DNA of 64,000 nt, taken from positions 466,901 through 530,900 of the forward strand of contig NZ_KB907500.1 in NCBI RefSeq assembly GCF_000382065.1, in the 5' to 3' direction. Positions 31,207-40,522 of the stretch are shown here, in pieces. Source of the DNA: Stenotrophomonas hibiscicola ATCC 19867. Lineage in GTDB: Bacteria; Pseudomonadota; Gammaproteobacteria; Xanthomonadales; Xanthomonadaceae. The notes under the pieces were generated by a model that ran no database searches, had not been told where the DNA came from, and worked only from the letters and a program-made list of their open reading frames with translations. Position 1 is the stretch's first letter. Each line of letters opens with the position of its first letter. The translations under genes and the position numbers were made by a program.

Positions 31207-34002
31207 ATGAAAGACCTTCGCAATTCCGCACGTCGCAACACCCTCGCCGTCGCCTTGATTTCCGCCTTGGTCGCCGCCTCGCCGGCAATGGCCCAGGACA
31301 AGGCCACCAACCTGGACAAGATCACCGTCACCGGTTCGCTGATCCCGCAGACCCAGGTTGAGACCCAGACCCCGGTCATGACCATCAGCGCTGAAGCCAT
31401 CCAGTCGCGCGGCTTCAACAGCGTCGCCGAAGTGCTGCAGCAGTCTTCGCTGACCACCGGCGGCATCCAGGGTGGCCAGACCTCCGCCTCGTTCACCCAG
31501 GGCGCTGAAGCCGCTGGCATGTTCGGCCTGAATCCGGGGTACACCAAGTACCTGATCAACGGCCGCCCGATGATGTCCTACCCGGCGCTGTACAACGGCG
31601 GCGACGCGTTCAACAACATCAGCGGCATTCCGATCGACATCGTCGAGCGCATCGAAGTCCTGCCGGGCGGCCAGTCCTCCCTGTACGGTTCGGACGCGAT
31701 CGCCGGCGTGGTCAACATCATCCTGAAGGACCACATGGAAGGCGGCAGCCTGTCCGTGCGTGGCGGCACCTCCACCGAAGGCGGTGGCAGCAGCTTCCGC
31801 ATCAGTGGCGCGCACGGCTTCTCGGCGCTGGACGACCGCTTCAATGCGCTGGTCAACGTGCAGATCGAAAGCAGCAACCCGATCTGGGGCTACCAGCGTG
31901 ACCTGACCAAGCAGAACAACACCCACGGCTATACCGCACAGCTGCCGTCGAACGACTTCGCCGTCATCGACGCCAAGACCAATGCGCTGTACATGATGGA
32001 CCCGGGCAACTGCGCCAATGTCGCCGGCCAGTTTGGCGGCACCACCGTGCTGGCCAACCGCCCGACCGGCCAGTCCTGCGGCTCGGTGTTCGGCGCCGGT
32101 TACAAGACCCTGAAGAACGGCAAGGACAGCGGCCAGTTCTATTCGTCGATGACCTTCGACGTGAACGACAACTTCCAGCTGTTCGCCGACGTGCTGTACA
32201 GCAAGGAAAAGACCGAGTACACCTCGGGCTCGAACTACCTGTGGTGGGGCACCAAGAGCACCATGGGCGGCTTCTACGACCAGGCGTCAGGCAAGCTGGT
32301 CAACCTGCAGCGCGCCTTCGCTCCGGAAGACATCGGCGGCGAAGGCTACAAGAGCATCCTGAACAACGACAAGAGCCGTGCCTATCAGGTCACCCTGGGC
32401 GGCAAGGGCGCAGTGGGCAACTGGGACTACAGCCTGAGCTTCACCCGCGGCGAATATCGCCTGGATGAAAGCAAGTTCCAGCGCTTCGGCAATGCCATCA
32501 ACAGCTACTTCGCCGACAAGGTGCTCGGCCCGCAGCTGGGCACCAAGGATGGCTTCGGCATCTACAACACCAACTGGGGCGCGTTCTACTCGCCGATCTC
32601 GCCGGAAGATTTCGCTGGCTTCACCGGTTACACCACCAACCACAGCCGCACCTGGCAGAACCTGGCTCGCGCGCAGGTCACCAACGGTTCGCTGTTCTCG
32701 CTGCCGGGTGGCGATGCGGGCCTGGCCGTGGTCGTCGAAGGCGGCAGCGAAGGCTGGGACTACAGCCCCGACCAGCGCCTGCTGGACGGCGACGTGTGGG
32801 GCTCGTCGGCTGTTGCCGGCAACGGCCACCGCAGCAACTATGCGGTGACCAGCGAACTGCGCATGCCGCTGCTGGAGTCGCTGACGGTGACCGCTTCCGG
32901 TCGCTATGACGCCTTCAAGATCGCCGACAACACCGTCGACAAGGCCACCTACAGCGTGGGCGTGGAGTTCCGTCCGATCGAAAGCCTGCTGTTCCGCGGC
33001 AAGTACGGCACCGCCTTCCGCGCGCCGACCCTGCCCGACGCCTTCCAGGGTCGCAGCGGCTACTATGCTGCCAACTCGACCGACTACTACCGTTGCGGCG
33101 AGCTGGGCTACACCCCGGGCAACACCGACGCCTGCCGCTACGCCGACAGCGTCTCGGTCTATTCCGAGCGTGCCGGCAACCCGGACCTGGAGCCGATCAC
33201 CGCCGACGTCTGGAACGCGGGTATCGTCTGGGCACCGATGGCGAACCTGTCGATCTCGGCCGACTACTACAACTGGAAGATCGAGAACGAAGTCGATACG
33301 GCCAGCACCGACCAGCTGCTGCTGGCCGAGTACTACTGCCGCAACGGCCTGCCGAATGGCTCCTCGGCCACCTGCCAGAACGTGGCCGACTGGGTCGTGC
33401 GCGATTCGGCCGGCAACCTGAGCTCGCTGTACACCCCGAAGATGAACGTGGCCCGCCAGAACCTGCAGGCCGTGACCGTCGGCTTCAAGTACCTGCAGGA
33501 CATCGGCCGCTTCGGTTCGCTGCAGTTCTCGGGCAACTACACCAACATGCTGAAGCGTGAAGTGCAGGCGCAGCCGGGTGAGGACTTCCAGGACCTGCTG
33601 GGCAACCCGAAGTCGATGTGGAACTACGACAGCTACGCCAAGGTCCGTTCCGACGCGTCGGTGGCCTGGTCGCTGGACAAGTGGACCACCACGCTGTACG
33701 CGAACTACATCGGCCACACCCCGAACTACCTGGCAGGCCTGAACGGCTACGAGTACACCCACGCCGCATCGGGCTACAAGGCAGGCAAGTGGGGTTCGTA
33801 CACCACCTACAACCTGAGCGTGAACTACCGTGCGCAGGATGACCTGACCCTGTCGCTGATGGTCAACAACGTGTTCAACAAGATGCCCGAACAGCAGGCC
33901 CACAGCTACCAGGGCACCTCCGGCACGCCGTTCAACAACTACCTGTACAACGTCTACGGTCGCACCGTGTACGTGCAGGCCAAGTACGACTTCGGCAAGT
34001 AA
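31207..34002 (+). CDS. TonB-dependent outer-membrane receptor 1 of a tandem triplet
   Basis: A 931-residue outer-membrane receptor. The signal peptide (residues 1-27) ends ASPAMAQ; a TonB-box-like LDKITVTGSL follows at about 33-42. Next is the plug domain with INGRPMMSYPALYNGGD and VLPGGQSSLYGSDAIAGVVN, then a 22-strand-type barrel whose last strand ends VYVQAKYDFGK. Cysteine pairs in predicted surface loops (CANVAG...SCGS, YRCGEL...DACR, YYCRNG...TCQN) are shared with the next two genes. The ligand is unknown; the S9/M13 peptidase genes nearby suggest peptides. It has an AT-rich leader and its own terminator, so it is probably transcribed alone. Confidence 0.93.
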   Translation: MKDLRNSARRNTLAVALISALVAASPAMAQDKATNLDKITVTGSLIPQTQVETQTPVMTISAEAIQSRGFNSVAEVLQQSSLTTGGIQGGQTSASFTQGAEAAGMFGLNPGYTKYLINGRPMMSYPALYNGGDAFNNISGIPIDIVERIEVLPGGQSSLYGSDAIAGVVNIILKDHMEGGSLSVRGGTSTEGGGSSFRISGAHGFSALDDRFNALVNVQIESSNPIWGYQRDLTKQNNTHGYTAQLPSNDFAVIDAKTNALYMMDPGNCANVAGQFGGTTVLANRPTGQSCGSVFGAGYKTLKNGKDSGQFYSSMTFDVNDNFQLFADVLYSKEKTEYTSGSNYLWWGTKSTMGGFYDQASGKLVNLQRAFAPEDIGGEGYKSILNNDKSRAYQVTLGGKGAVGNWDYSLSFTRGEYRLDESKFQRFGNAINSYFADKVLGPQLGTKDGFGIYNTNWGAFYSPISPEDFAGFTGYTTNHSRTWQNLARAQVTNGSLFSLPGGDAGLAVVVEGGSEGWDYSPDQRLLDGDVWGSSAVAGNGHRSNYAVTSELRMPLLESLTVTASGRYDAFKIADNTVDKATYSVGVEFRPIESLLFRGKYGTAFRAPTLPDAFQGRSGYYAANSTDYYRCGELGYTPGNTDACRYADSVSVYSERAGNPDLEPITADVWNAGIVWAPMANLSISADYYNWKIENEVDTASTDQLLLAEYYCRNGLPNGSSATCQNVADWVVRDSAGNLSSLYTPKMNVARQNLQAVTVGFKYLQDIGRFGSLQFSGNYTNMLKREVQAQPGEDFQDLLGNPKSMWNYDSYAKVRSDASVAWSLDKWTTTLYANYIGHTPNYLAGLNGYEYTHAASGYKAGKWGSYTTYNLSVNYRAQDDLTLSLMVNNVFNKMPEQQAHSYQGTSGTPFNNYLYNVYGRTVYVQAKYDFGK

Positions 34003-34033
34003 TCCCGTCGTTTTCCGGGTTTGATTCCGGACC

Positions 34034-34062
34034 AGGCCCCGCTTCGGCGGGGCCTTTTTTTT
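34034..34062 (+). terminator. Intrinsic terminator after receptor 1
   Basis: AGGCCCCGC, a TTCG loop and GCGGGGCCT are followed by a run of eight T, 32 bases after the stop codon. Confidence 0.95.
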
Positions 34063-34239
34063 GGATTGATATTCAGCGCGGAACAGCGACTTCCGCCGCC
34101 AGCCAGCATTTATTTACTCATCATTCATTCAGCCAGATTCGGCAAAGTCCACTGATTAATGCAACCAGTTGTTTTTTAAAAGAAAAATATTATTCAAGGC
34201 CAGCCCCAGCTCAACACATTACAAAGTCGCGCAAATCAG

Positions 34240-34260
34240 GTTAAGCGTGTGTTACGTTCG
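34240..34260 (+). promoter_or_regulatory. Conserved leader motif upstream of TonB-dependent receptor 2
   Basis: GTTAAG-N4-TGTTACGTTCG, the same motif and spacing as before receptor 1. TGTTACG again starts 106 bases before the ATG. Confidence 0.45.
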
Positions 34261-34355
34261 AAAAACGCCGCCATTCTGGTTTTGAAGGCTGCTGAACCAT
34301 CCATGAGTTCCCAGGAAAGGGAAAACGCGTTTCTCACGACCACACGGAGTACCGC

Positions 34356-37163
34356 ATGTCTCGTAATGGCTTCCCGCGTCACCCGCTCACCCGCGCCGTC
34401 CTCAGCGGCCTGATCCTGGCCGGCAGCAGCGCGATCGCGCTCGCCCAGGAAAACACGCCCACCGATCTCGGACGCGTAACCGTCACCGGCTCACTGATCC
34501 CGCAGACACAGATCGAGAACCACACGCCGGTCCTGACTGTTACCGCCGAGGACATCCAGACCCGCGGCTTCACCAGCGTGGCCGAAGTACTGCAGCAGAA
34601 TTCGCTGACCACTGGCGGGCTGCAGGGCGGCCAGACCTCAGCTTCGTTCACCCAGGGCGCCGAAGCCTCAGGCATGTTCGGCCTCAGCCCGAGCTACACC
34701 AAGTACCTGATCAACGGGCGGCCGATGCTGTCCTACCCCGCTCTCTACAACGGCAGCGACACCTTCAACAATCTCAGCGGCATCCCCATCGACATCGTCG
34801 AGCGCATCGAGATTCTGCCGGGCGGCCAATCGTCGCTGTATGGCTCGGACGCGATCGCCGGCGTGGTCAACATCATCCTCAAGGACCACATGGACGGCGG
34901 CGTACTGAACGTGCGCGGCGGCGCCTACACCGAGGGTGGCGGCAACGATTTCCGAGTCAGTGGCGCGCATGGCTTCAACGCCTTCGATGACCGTTTCCAT
35001 GCGCTGGTCAACGTGCAGTACGAGAAGAGCAGTCCGATCTGGGGTTACCAGCGCGACCTGACCAAGCAGAACAACACCCGTGGCTACACGCCACAGGTTC
35101 CGACCAACGACTTCCTGGTCTACCTGCCGGACCAGCAGAACGCCTACGTGATGATGGATCCAAGCCGCTGTGCCAACGTGGCCAGCCAGTTCGGCGGCAC
35201 CACCGTACTGGGCACGCGCGCGGTCGGTGAATCTTGCGGCTCGCCCTTCAGCGCTGGCTACAAGACGCTGAAGAACGGCAAGGAAAGCAGCCAGATCTAT
35301 TCGTCGATGTCCTTTGATGTCAACGACAACTTCCAGCTGTTCGCCGATGCGCTGTACAGCCTGGAGGAGGTCCAGTACAACGCCGGTTCGGGCTACGCGT
35401 TCTGGGGCAGTGATGTCGGCTTCGGTGCGTTCGTCGACCAGGCCAGCGGCGAATACATGAACCTCCAGCGCGCGTTCGCGCCGGAGGACATCGGTCCCGC
35501 CGGCTACCGTGACACGATGAGCACTGATCGCAACAAGGCCTACCAGGTCACGTTGGGAGGGCGTGGCAACTTCGGCAACTGGGATTACAGCGCCAGCTTC
35601 AGCCGAGGCGAGTACAAGCTGACCGAGCGCAGCTTTGCGCGCTGGGCGAACGAGATCGACAGCTACTTCGAAGACCGCGTGCTGGGCCCGGTACTGGGCA
35701 TCACCGACGACGGCTACAACATCTACAGCCCCAATTGGAACGCGTTCTATTCGCCGCTGCCGGCCGGTGATTTCCAGACCTTCACCGGCTTCACCTACAA
35801 CAAGAGCCGCACCTGGCAGAACCTGGGCCGCGCGCAGATCACCAACGGTTCGCTGTTCAAGCTGCCTGGTGGTGATGCCGGACTGGCCGTGGTGGCCGAA
35901 GCCGGCAGCGAAGGCTGGTCGTACACCCCTGACCAGCGCCTGCTGGACGGTAGCGTGTGGGGCACAACCTCGGTGGCCGGTGCCGGCCATCGCAGCAACT
36001 ACGCGGTGACCAGCGAGCTGCGCATGCCGCTGCTGGAGTCGCTGACCGTGACCGCCTCCGGACGTTACGACGCGTTCAGGATCGCCGAAAAGACCGTCGA
36101 CAAATCGACCTACAGCATCGGTATCGAGTTCCGCCCGATCGAAAGCCTGCTGTTCCGTGGCAAGTACGGCACCGCCTTCCGCGCGCCCAGCCTGTCCGAC
36201 GCGTTCCAGGGGCGCAGTGGGTACTACGCCAATGGTTCGATCGACTACTTCCGCTGTGGACAGCTCGGCTTCAACCCCAGCGACACGGTGGGTTGTCCCT
36301 ATGCCAATGAATCGGTGTTCGGCGAGCAGTCAGGCAACCCGGAGCTGGAAGCGATCACCGCCGACGTCTGGAATGCCGGCATCGTGTGGGCGCCGATCAA
36401 CAACCTGTCGGTGTCGGTGGACTACTACAACTGGAAGATCAAGAACGAGGTCAATACGCTCAGCTCCGACCAGTTGCTGCTGGCCGAGTACTACTGCCGT
36501 AATGGCCAGACCAACAACACCTCGGCCAGTTGCCAGAACGTAAACGACTGGATCACCCGCGATGGCGCCGGCAAGCTGGAACAGATCTACACGCCCAAGA
36601 TGAACATCGCCAGCCAGAACCTGCAGGCGGTAACGGCCAGCTTCAAGTACGTGCAGGACATCGGCCGCTTCGGCGCGCTGCAGTTCTCCAGCAACTACAC
36701 CAACATGATCAAGCGCGAGCTGCAGCCGCAACCGGGCGATGAGTATCTGGACCTGCTGCGCGACCCGTACGCGATGTGGAACTACGACCAGTACGCCAAG
36801 GTGCGTGCCGACGGTGCGGTGGGCTGGGCGAAGGACAAGTGGACTACCACGCTGTACTTCAACTACATCGGCAAGACGCCAAACCGCATGGCGTACCTGG
36901 GCAAGGGCTACGACTACGTGCATCCGTCCGGCTACCAGGCCGGCAAGTGGGGCTCATACACCACCTACAACCTGAGCGTGAACTATCAGGCGATGGACAA
37001 CCTGACGCTGTCGATGATGGTCAACAACGTGTTCAACAAGATGCCCGACGGTCAGGCACACAGTTACGCCGGCAACGTCGGCGCTCCCTATAACAGCAGC
37101 ATCTACAACCCTTACGGCCGCGCCGTCTACGTGCAGGCCAGGTACGAGTTCGGCGGGAAGTAA
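34356..37163 (+). CDS. TonB-dependent outer-membrane receptor 2 of a tandem triplet
   Basis: A 935-residue paralogue of the preceding receptor. The signal peptide ends SSAIALAQ (about residue 31); a TonB-box-like DLGRVTVTGSL and a plug nearly the same as receptors 1 and 3 follow (INGRPMLSYPALYNGSD, ILPGGQSSLYGSDAIAGVVN). The barrel ends VYVQARYEFGGK with the usual aromatic terminus. The three loop-cysteine pairs are kept (RCANVA...SCGS, FRCGQL...VGCP, YYCRNG...SCQN). Differences from the paralogues concentrate in predicted extracellular loops, such as NDFLVYLPDQQNAYVMMD, suggesting different ligands. The start is supported by length equality with receptor 3. Confidence 0.93.
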   Translation: MSRNGFPRHPLTRAVLSGLILAGSSAIALAQENTPTDLGRVTVTGSLIPQTQIENHTPVLTVTAEDIQTRGFTSVAEVLQQNSLTTGGLQGGQTSASFTQGAEASGMFGLSPSYTKYLINGRPMLSYPALYNGSDTFNNLSGIPIDIVERIEILPGGQSSLYGSDAIAGVVNIILKDHMDGGVLNVRGGAYTEGGGNDFRVSGAHGFNAFDDRFHALVNVQYEKSSPIWGYQRDLTKQNNTRGYTPQVPTNDFLVYLPDQQNAYVMMDPSRCANVASQFGGTTVLGTRAVGESCGSPFSAGYKTLKNGKESSQIYSSMSFDVNDNFQLFADALYSLEEVQYNAGSGYAFWGSDVGFGAFVDQASGEYMNLQRAFAPEDIGPAGYRDTMSTDRNKAYQVTLGGRGNFGNWDYSASFSRGEYKLTERSFARWANEIDSYFEDRVLGPVLGITDDGYNIYSPNWNAFYSPLPAGDFQTFTGFTYNKSRTWQNLGRAQITNGSLFKLPGGDAGLAVVAEAGSEGWSYTPDQRLLDGSVWGTTSVAGAGHRSNYAVTSELRMPLLESLTVTASGRYDAFRIAEKTVDKSTYSIGIEFRPIESLLFRGKYGTAFRAPSLSDAFQGRSGYYANGSIDYFRCGQLGFNPSDTVGCPYANESVFGEQSGNPELEAITADVWNAGIVWAPINNLSVSVDYYNWKIKNEVNTLSSDQLLLAEYYCRNGQTNNTSASCQNVNDWITRDGAGKLEQIYTPKMNIASQNLQAVTASFKYVQDIGRFGALQFSSNYTNMIKRELQPQPGDEYLDLLRDPYAMWNYDQYAKVRADGAVGWAKDKWTTTLYFNYIGKTPNRMAYLGKGYDYVHPSGYQAGKWGSYTTYNLSVNYQAMDNLTLSMMVNNVFNKMPDGQAHSYAGNVGAPYNSSIYNPYGRAVYVQARYEFGGK

Positions 37164-37187
37164 GCAGCACACGTCTGTTGGACCAAC

Positions 37188-37214
37188 GGCCCCGCTTCGG
37201 CGGGGCCTTTTTTT
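37188..37214 (+). terminator. Intrinsic terminator after receptor 2
   Basis: GGCCCCGC, a TTCG loop and GCGGGGCC are followed by seven T, 25 bases after the stop codon. The stem is the same as in the receptor 1 terminator. Confidence 0.95.
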
Positions 37215-37438
37215 AACAAATGTTGCACGAATCCACATCCTCACCATTTGTTAATATTTCATTAGCATGCCGGTCATTACGTAAGCTATTGATTTATATA
37301 TTGAATGTAAAAGTGAACAACACCGTTCCGCAGCGCAACATTTTGAAACATTCCCAAACAAGCAGCCTTAGCTTTTGATTTAAAAGAACTTTTTCAGAGA
37401 AAGCCAGCCTGTTGTTGTGACTGGACTATTTTGTCTAC

Positions 37439-37459
37439 GTGAACGCCGTGTTACGGTCC
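37439..37459 (+). promoter_or_regulatory. Conserved leader motif upstream of TonB-dependent receptor 3
   Basis: GTGAAC-N4-TGTTACGGTCC, a diverged copy of the motif before receptors 1 and 2 with the same internal spacing. TGTTACG starts 96 bases before the ATG. Confidence 0.4.
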
Positions 37460-37544
37460 AGCTGAATGGATTGCAACTGAACAAATCATGAAAGCTGTCA
37501 GGGAGGACGTCAGCCAGCCGACAACGCTCATACGGGGATCCATC

Positions 37545-40352
37545 ATGTCTTGCCATCGCTCCACGCCGCTGCGCCACCCACTGACCCTCGCCCTGCTTGG
37601 CACCCTGCTCGCCTCCGGTACCGCGCTGGCGCAAAGCGGCAACGCACCGACCCAGCTTGACCGCGTCACCGTCACCGGCTCGCTGATTCCACAGACCGAA
37701 ATCGAGAACCACACGCCGGTCCTGACCGTCACCGCCGAGGACATCCAGACCCGCGGCTTCACCAGTGTGGCCGACGTACTGCAGCAGTCCTCACTGTCCA
37801 CGGGCGGCCTCCAGGGCGGCCAGACCTCGGCCTCGTTCACCCAGGGCGCCGAAGCGGCCGGCATGTTCGGCCTCAGCCCGGGCTACACCAAGTACCTCAT
37901 CAATGGCCGCCCGATGCTTTCGTATCCAGCGCTGTACAACGGCGGCGATACGTTCAACAACATCAGCGGCATTCCCATCGACATCGTGGAGCGCATCGAG
38001 ATCCTGCCGGGTGGCCAGTCCTCCCTGTATGGCTCGGATGCGATTGCCGGCGTGGTCAACATCATCCTCAAGGAACGCATGGACGGCGGCGTTCTCAACG
38101 TCCGTGGCGGCGCCTACAGCGAAGGCGGTGGCAACAGTTTCCGCCTGAGCGGCGCACACGGGTTCAATGGCGTCGATGACCGCTTCCACGCGCTGGTCAA
38201 CGTGCAGTACGAAAAGACCAGCCCGATCTGGGGTTACCAGCGCGACCTGACCAAGGTCAACAATCCAGACGGCTACAGCCCGCAGTACGTTTCCAACGAT
38301 TTCCTGGTGCTGCTGCCGGCCGCCAACAACCGCTACGCCATGATGGACCCGAACCTCTGCGCCAACGTGGCGGGCCAGTTCGACGGTACCACCGTACTGG
38401 GCACCCGCCCGACCGGCCAGGCATGCGGCTCGGTGTACGGCACCGGCTACAAGACCATCAAGAACGGCAAGGAAAGCGCACAGATCTACAGCTCTGCCAC
38501 CTTTGACCTCAATGACAACCTGCAGCTGTTCGGCGATGCGCTGTACAGCCTGGAAGAGGTCAAGTATGCGACCGGCTCCAACTACACCTGGTGGGGCACC
38601 TCGTCCGGCTGGGGTCGCTTCTACGACCAGGCCAGCGGCCAGTACATGAACCTGCAGCGCGTGTTCGCCCCGGAAGACATCGGCGGCGCCGGCTACCGCG
38701 ACATCATGAACACCGACCGCAACAAGGCCTACCAGGTGACACTGGGCGGCCGCGGCACGGCCGGCAACTGGGACTACAGCGTCAGCTTCACCCGTGGCGA
38801 GTACAAGCTGACCGAGCGCAACTTCGTGCGCTGGAACGATCCGATCAACGACTACTTCGAGCAGCGTGTGCTGGGCCCGGTGCTGGGTACCACCAGCACT
38901 GGCTACAACATCTACAGCCCGAACTGGGAAGCGTTCTATGCGCCACTGCCGGCAGGTGATTTCCAGACGTTCACCGGCTACAGCTACAGCCAGAGCCGTA
39001 CCTGGCAGAACCTGGCCCGGGCCCAGGTCACCAACGGGTCGCTGTTCAAGCTGCCCGGTGGCGACGCCGGCCTGGCGGTGGTGGTCGAGGGTGGCAGCGA
39101 AGGTTGGGACTACACTCCCGATCCGGGCCTGATGGATGGCAGCGTCTGGGGCACCACGGCGGTCTCCGGCGCCGGCCACCGCAGCAATTACGCCGTGACA
39201 GGCGAACTGCGCCTGCCGCTGCATGACATGCTGACCGTGACCGGATCCGGCCGCTACGACGCCTTCAAGATCGGCAGCAACACCGTCGACAAGTCCACCT
39301 ACAGCATCGGCATCGAGTTCCGCCCGATCGAGAGCCTGCTGTTCCGTGGCAAGTACGGGACGGCCTTCCGCGCGCCGACCCTGTCCGATGCCTTCCAGGG
39401 CCGCAGTGGCTACTATGCCAACGGCTCCACCGACTACTACCGTTGCGGCCAGTTGGGGTATGCCCCGAGCAACACCGCTGGCTGCCCGTATGACAGCGTA
39501 TCGGTGTTCGGTACGCGTTCGGGCAACCCGGACCTGGAGCCTATCACCGCCGACGTCTGGAACGCGGGCGTGGTGTGGGCTCCGATCAATAACCTCTCGC
39601 TGTCGGTTGACTACTACAACTGGAAAATCAAGAACGAGGTCGACACGCTCAGTTCGGACCAGTTGCTGCTGGCCGAGTACTACTGCCGTAACGACCAGGC
39701 CAACAACACCTCTGCAAGCTGCCAGAACGTCAACGACTGGATCACCCGTGATGCATCCAGCGTGCTGGACGAGATCTACACCCCGAAGATGAATGTTGCG
39801 CGCCAGAACCTGGAAGCTTTGACCGCCAGCTTCAAGTACGTGCACGACATGGGTCGCTTCGGTTCGTTGCAGTTCTCGGGCAACTACACCGACATGCTCA
39901 AGCGCGAGCTGCAGCCGCAGCCGGGCGATGAGTTCCTGGACCTGCTGCGTGACCCCTACGCGATGTGGGTGTACGACTCTTACGCAAAGGTGCGCGCGGA
40001 CGGCTCGATCGGCTGGGCCAAGGACAAGTGGACCACTACCCTGTATGCCAACTACATCGGCAAGACGCCGAACTACATGGCATACCTGGGCAATGGCTAC
40101 GACTATGTGCACAGCTCCGGCTACAAGGCGGGCAAGTGGGGCTCCTACACCACCTACAACCTGAGCGTGAACTATCGCGCGCTGGACAACCTGACCCTGT
40201 CGCTGATGGTCAACAACGTCTTCAACAGGATGCCGGACAACCAGCGCTTCAGCTTCGCCGGCACCAGTGGCCAGCCGTACAACAATTACCTGTACAACGC
40301 CTACGGGCGAGCCATCTACGTGCAGGCCAAGTACGAGTTCGGTGGCCGCTGA
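37545..40352 (+). CDS. TonB-dependent outer-membrane receptor 3 of a tandem triplet
   Basis: A 935-residue paralogue, the same length as receptor 2 when started at ATG 37545. The signal peptide (SCHRSTPLRHPLTLALLG ... ALAQ) is followed by LDRVTVTGSLIPQTEIENHT, a near-identical plug and a full barrel ending IYVQAKYEFGGR. Loop cysteines are kept (LCANVA...ACGS, YRCGQL...AGCP, YYCRND...SCQN). It resembles receptor 2 most in the signal-to-plug part. An upstream in-frame ATG (37488) would add 19 residues in front of the signal peptide and is less likely. Confidence 0.93.
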   Translation: MSCHRSTPLRHPLTLALLGTLLASGTALAQSGNAPTQLDRVTVTGSLIPQTEIENHTPVLTVTAEDIQTRGFTSVADVLQQSSLSTGGLQGGQTSASFTQGAEAAGMFGLSPGYTKYLINGRPMLSYPALYNGGDTFNNISGIPIDIVERIEILPGGQSSLYGSDAIAGVVNIILKERMDGGVLNVRGGAYSEGGGNSFRLSGAHGFNGVDDRFHALVNVQYEKTSPIWGYQRDLTKVNNPDGYSPQYVSNDFLVLLPAANNRYAMMDPNLCANVAGQFDGTTVLGTRPTGQACGSVYGTGYKTIKNGKESAQIYSSATFDLNDNLQLFGDALYSLEEVKYATGSNYTWWGTSSGWGRFYDQASGQYMNLQRVFAPEDIGGAGYRDIMNTDRNKAYQVTLGGRGTAGNWDYSVSFTRGEYKLTERNFVRWNDPINDYFEQRVLGPVLGTTSTGYNIYSPNWEAFYAPLPAGDFQTFTGYSYSQSRTWQNLARAQVTNGSLFKLPGGDAGLAVVVEGGSEGWDYTPDPGLMDGSVWGTTAVSGAGHRSNYAVTGELRLPLHDMLTVTGSGRYDAFKIGSNTVDKSTYSIGIEFRPIESLLFRGKYGTAFRAPTLSDAFQGRSGYYANGSTDYYRCGQLGYAPSNTAGCPYDSVSVFGTRSGNPDLEPITADVWNAGVVWAPINNLSLSVDYYNWKIKNEVDTLSSDQLLLAEYYCRNDQANNTSASCQNVNDWITRDASSVLDEIYTPKMNVARQNLEALTASFKYVHDMGRFGSLQFSGNYTDMLKRELQPQPGDEFLDLLRDPYAMWVYDSYAKVRADGSIGWAKDKWTTTLYANYIGKTPNYMAYLGNGYDYVHSSGYKAGKWGSYTTYNLSVNYRALDNLTLSLMVNNVFNRMPDNQRFSFAGTSGQPYNNYLYNAYGRAIYVQAKYEFGGR

Positions 40353-40380
40353 TCCGCTGACGCCACTTGTGTTGCAGAAG

Positions 40381-40409
40381 GGCCCCGCTCCAGCGGGGCC
40401 TTCTGCTTT
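40381..40409 (+). terminator. Intrinsic terminator after receptor 3
   Basis: GGCCCCGCT and AGCGGGGCC form a hairpin followed by the imperfect T tract TTCTGCTTT. Confidence 0.8.
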
Positions 40410-40522
40410 GGAACGCAACCAGGGCCGGCCAGAGTTGGAGATTTCACGCCAAGTTGACGAACCGGGCGCCCTCGTTCATCTTCAGGTCATCTTCCAGTCA
40501 AACTGCCAAGGATGCCCTGTAC

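Larger units (their letters stand above)
34003..34355. other. AT-rich intergenic leader between receptors 1 and 2
   Basis: After the terminator at 34034, about 290 bases of conspicuously AT-rich sequence run to the second receptor gene (for example around 34110-34200, with runs of A and T). I see no credible reading frame. The GTTAAG...TGTTACGTTCG motif lies at its 3' part. It probably holds the promoter and a long 5' untranslated leader. Confidence 0.6.
37164..37544. other. AT-rich intergenic leader between receptors 2 and 3
   Basis: A terminator lies at 37188, then about 330 bases of AT-rich DNA (a TTGATTTATATATTGAATG stretch near 37289 is typical). A short open frame reading MKAVREDVSQPT from 37488 is in frame with receptor 3 but lacks signal-peptide character, so I take it as leader. 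No other gene is seen. Confidence 0.6.

Noticed and set aside
34003..37544. Possible lasso-peptide or other small precursor genes in the AT-rich receptor leaders
   Set aside because: No short frame with a ribosome site and a leader/core pattern was found, and no cyclase, protease or ABC genes are nearby.
37488..37544. N-terminal extension of receptor 3 from ATG 37488
   Set aside because: It would place 19 polar residues before a normal signal peptide, and starting at 37545 gives exactly the length of receptor 2.
37791..40418. 875-codon leftward open frame opposite receptor 3, and similar frames opposite receptors 1, 2 and 4
   Set aside because: These follow codon bias on the other strand. 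The sense strand has clear plug and barrel motifs, and the antisense translations show no known fold.
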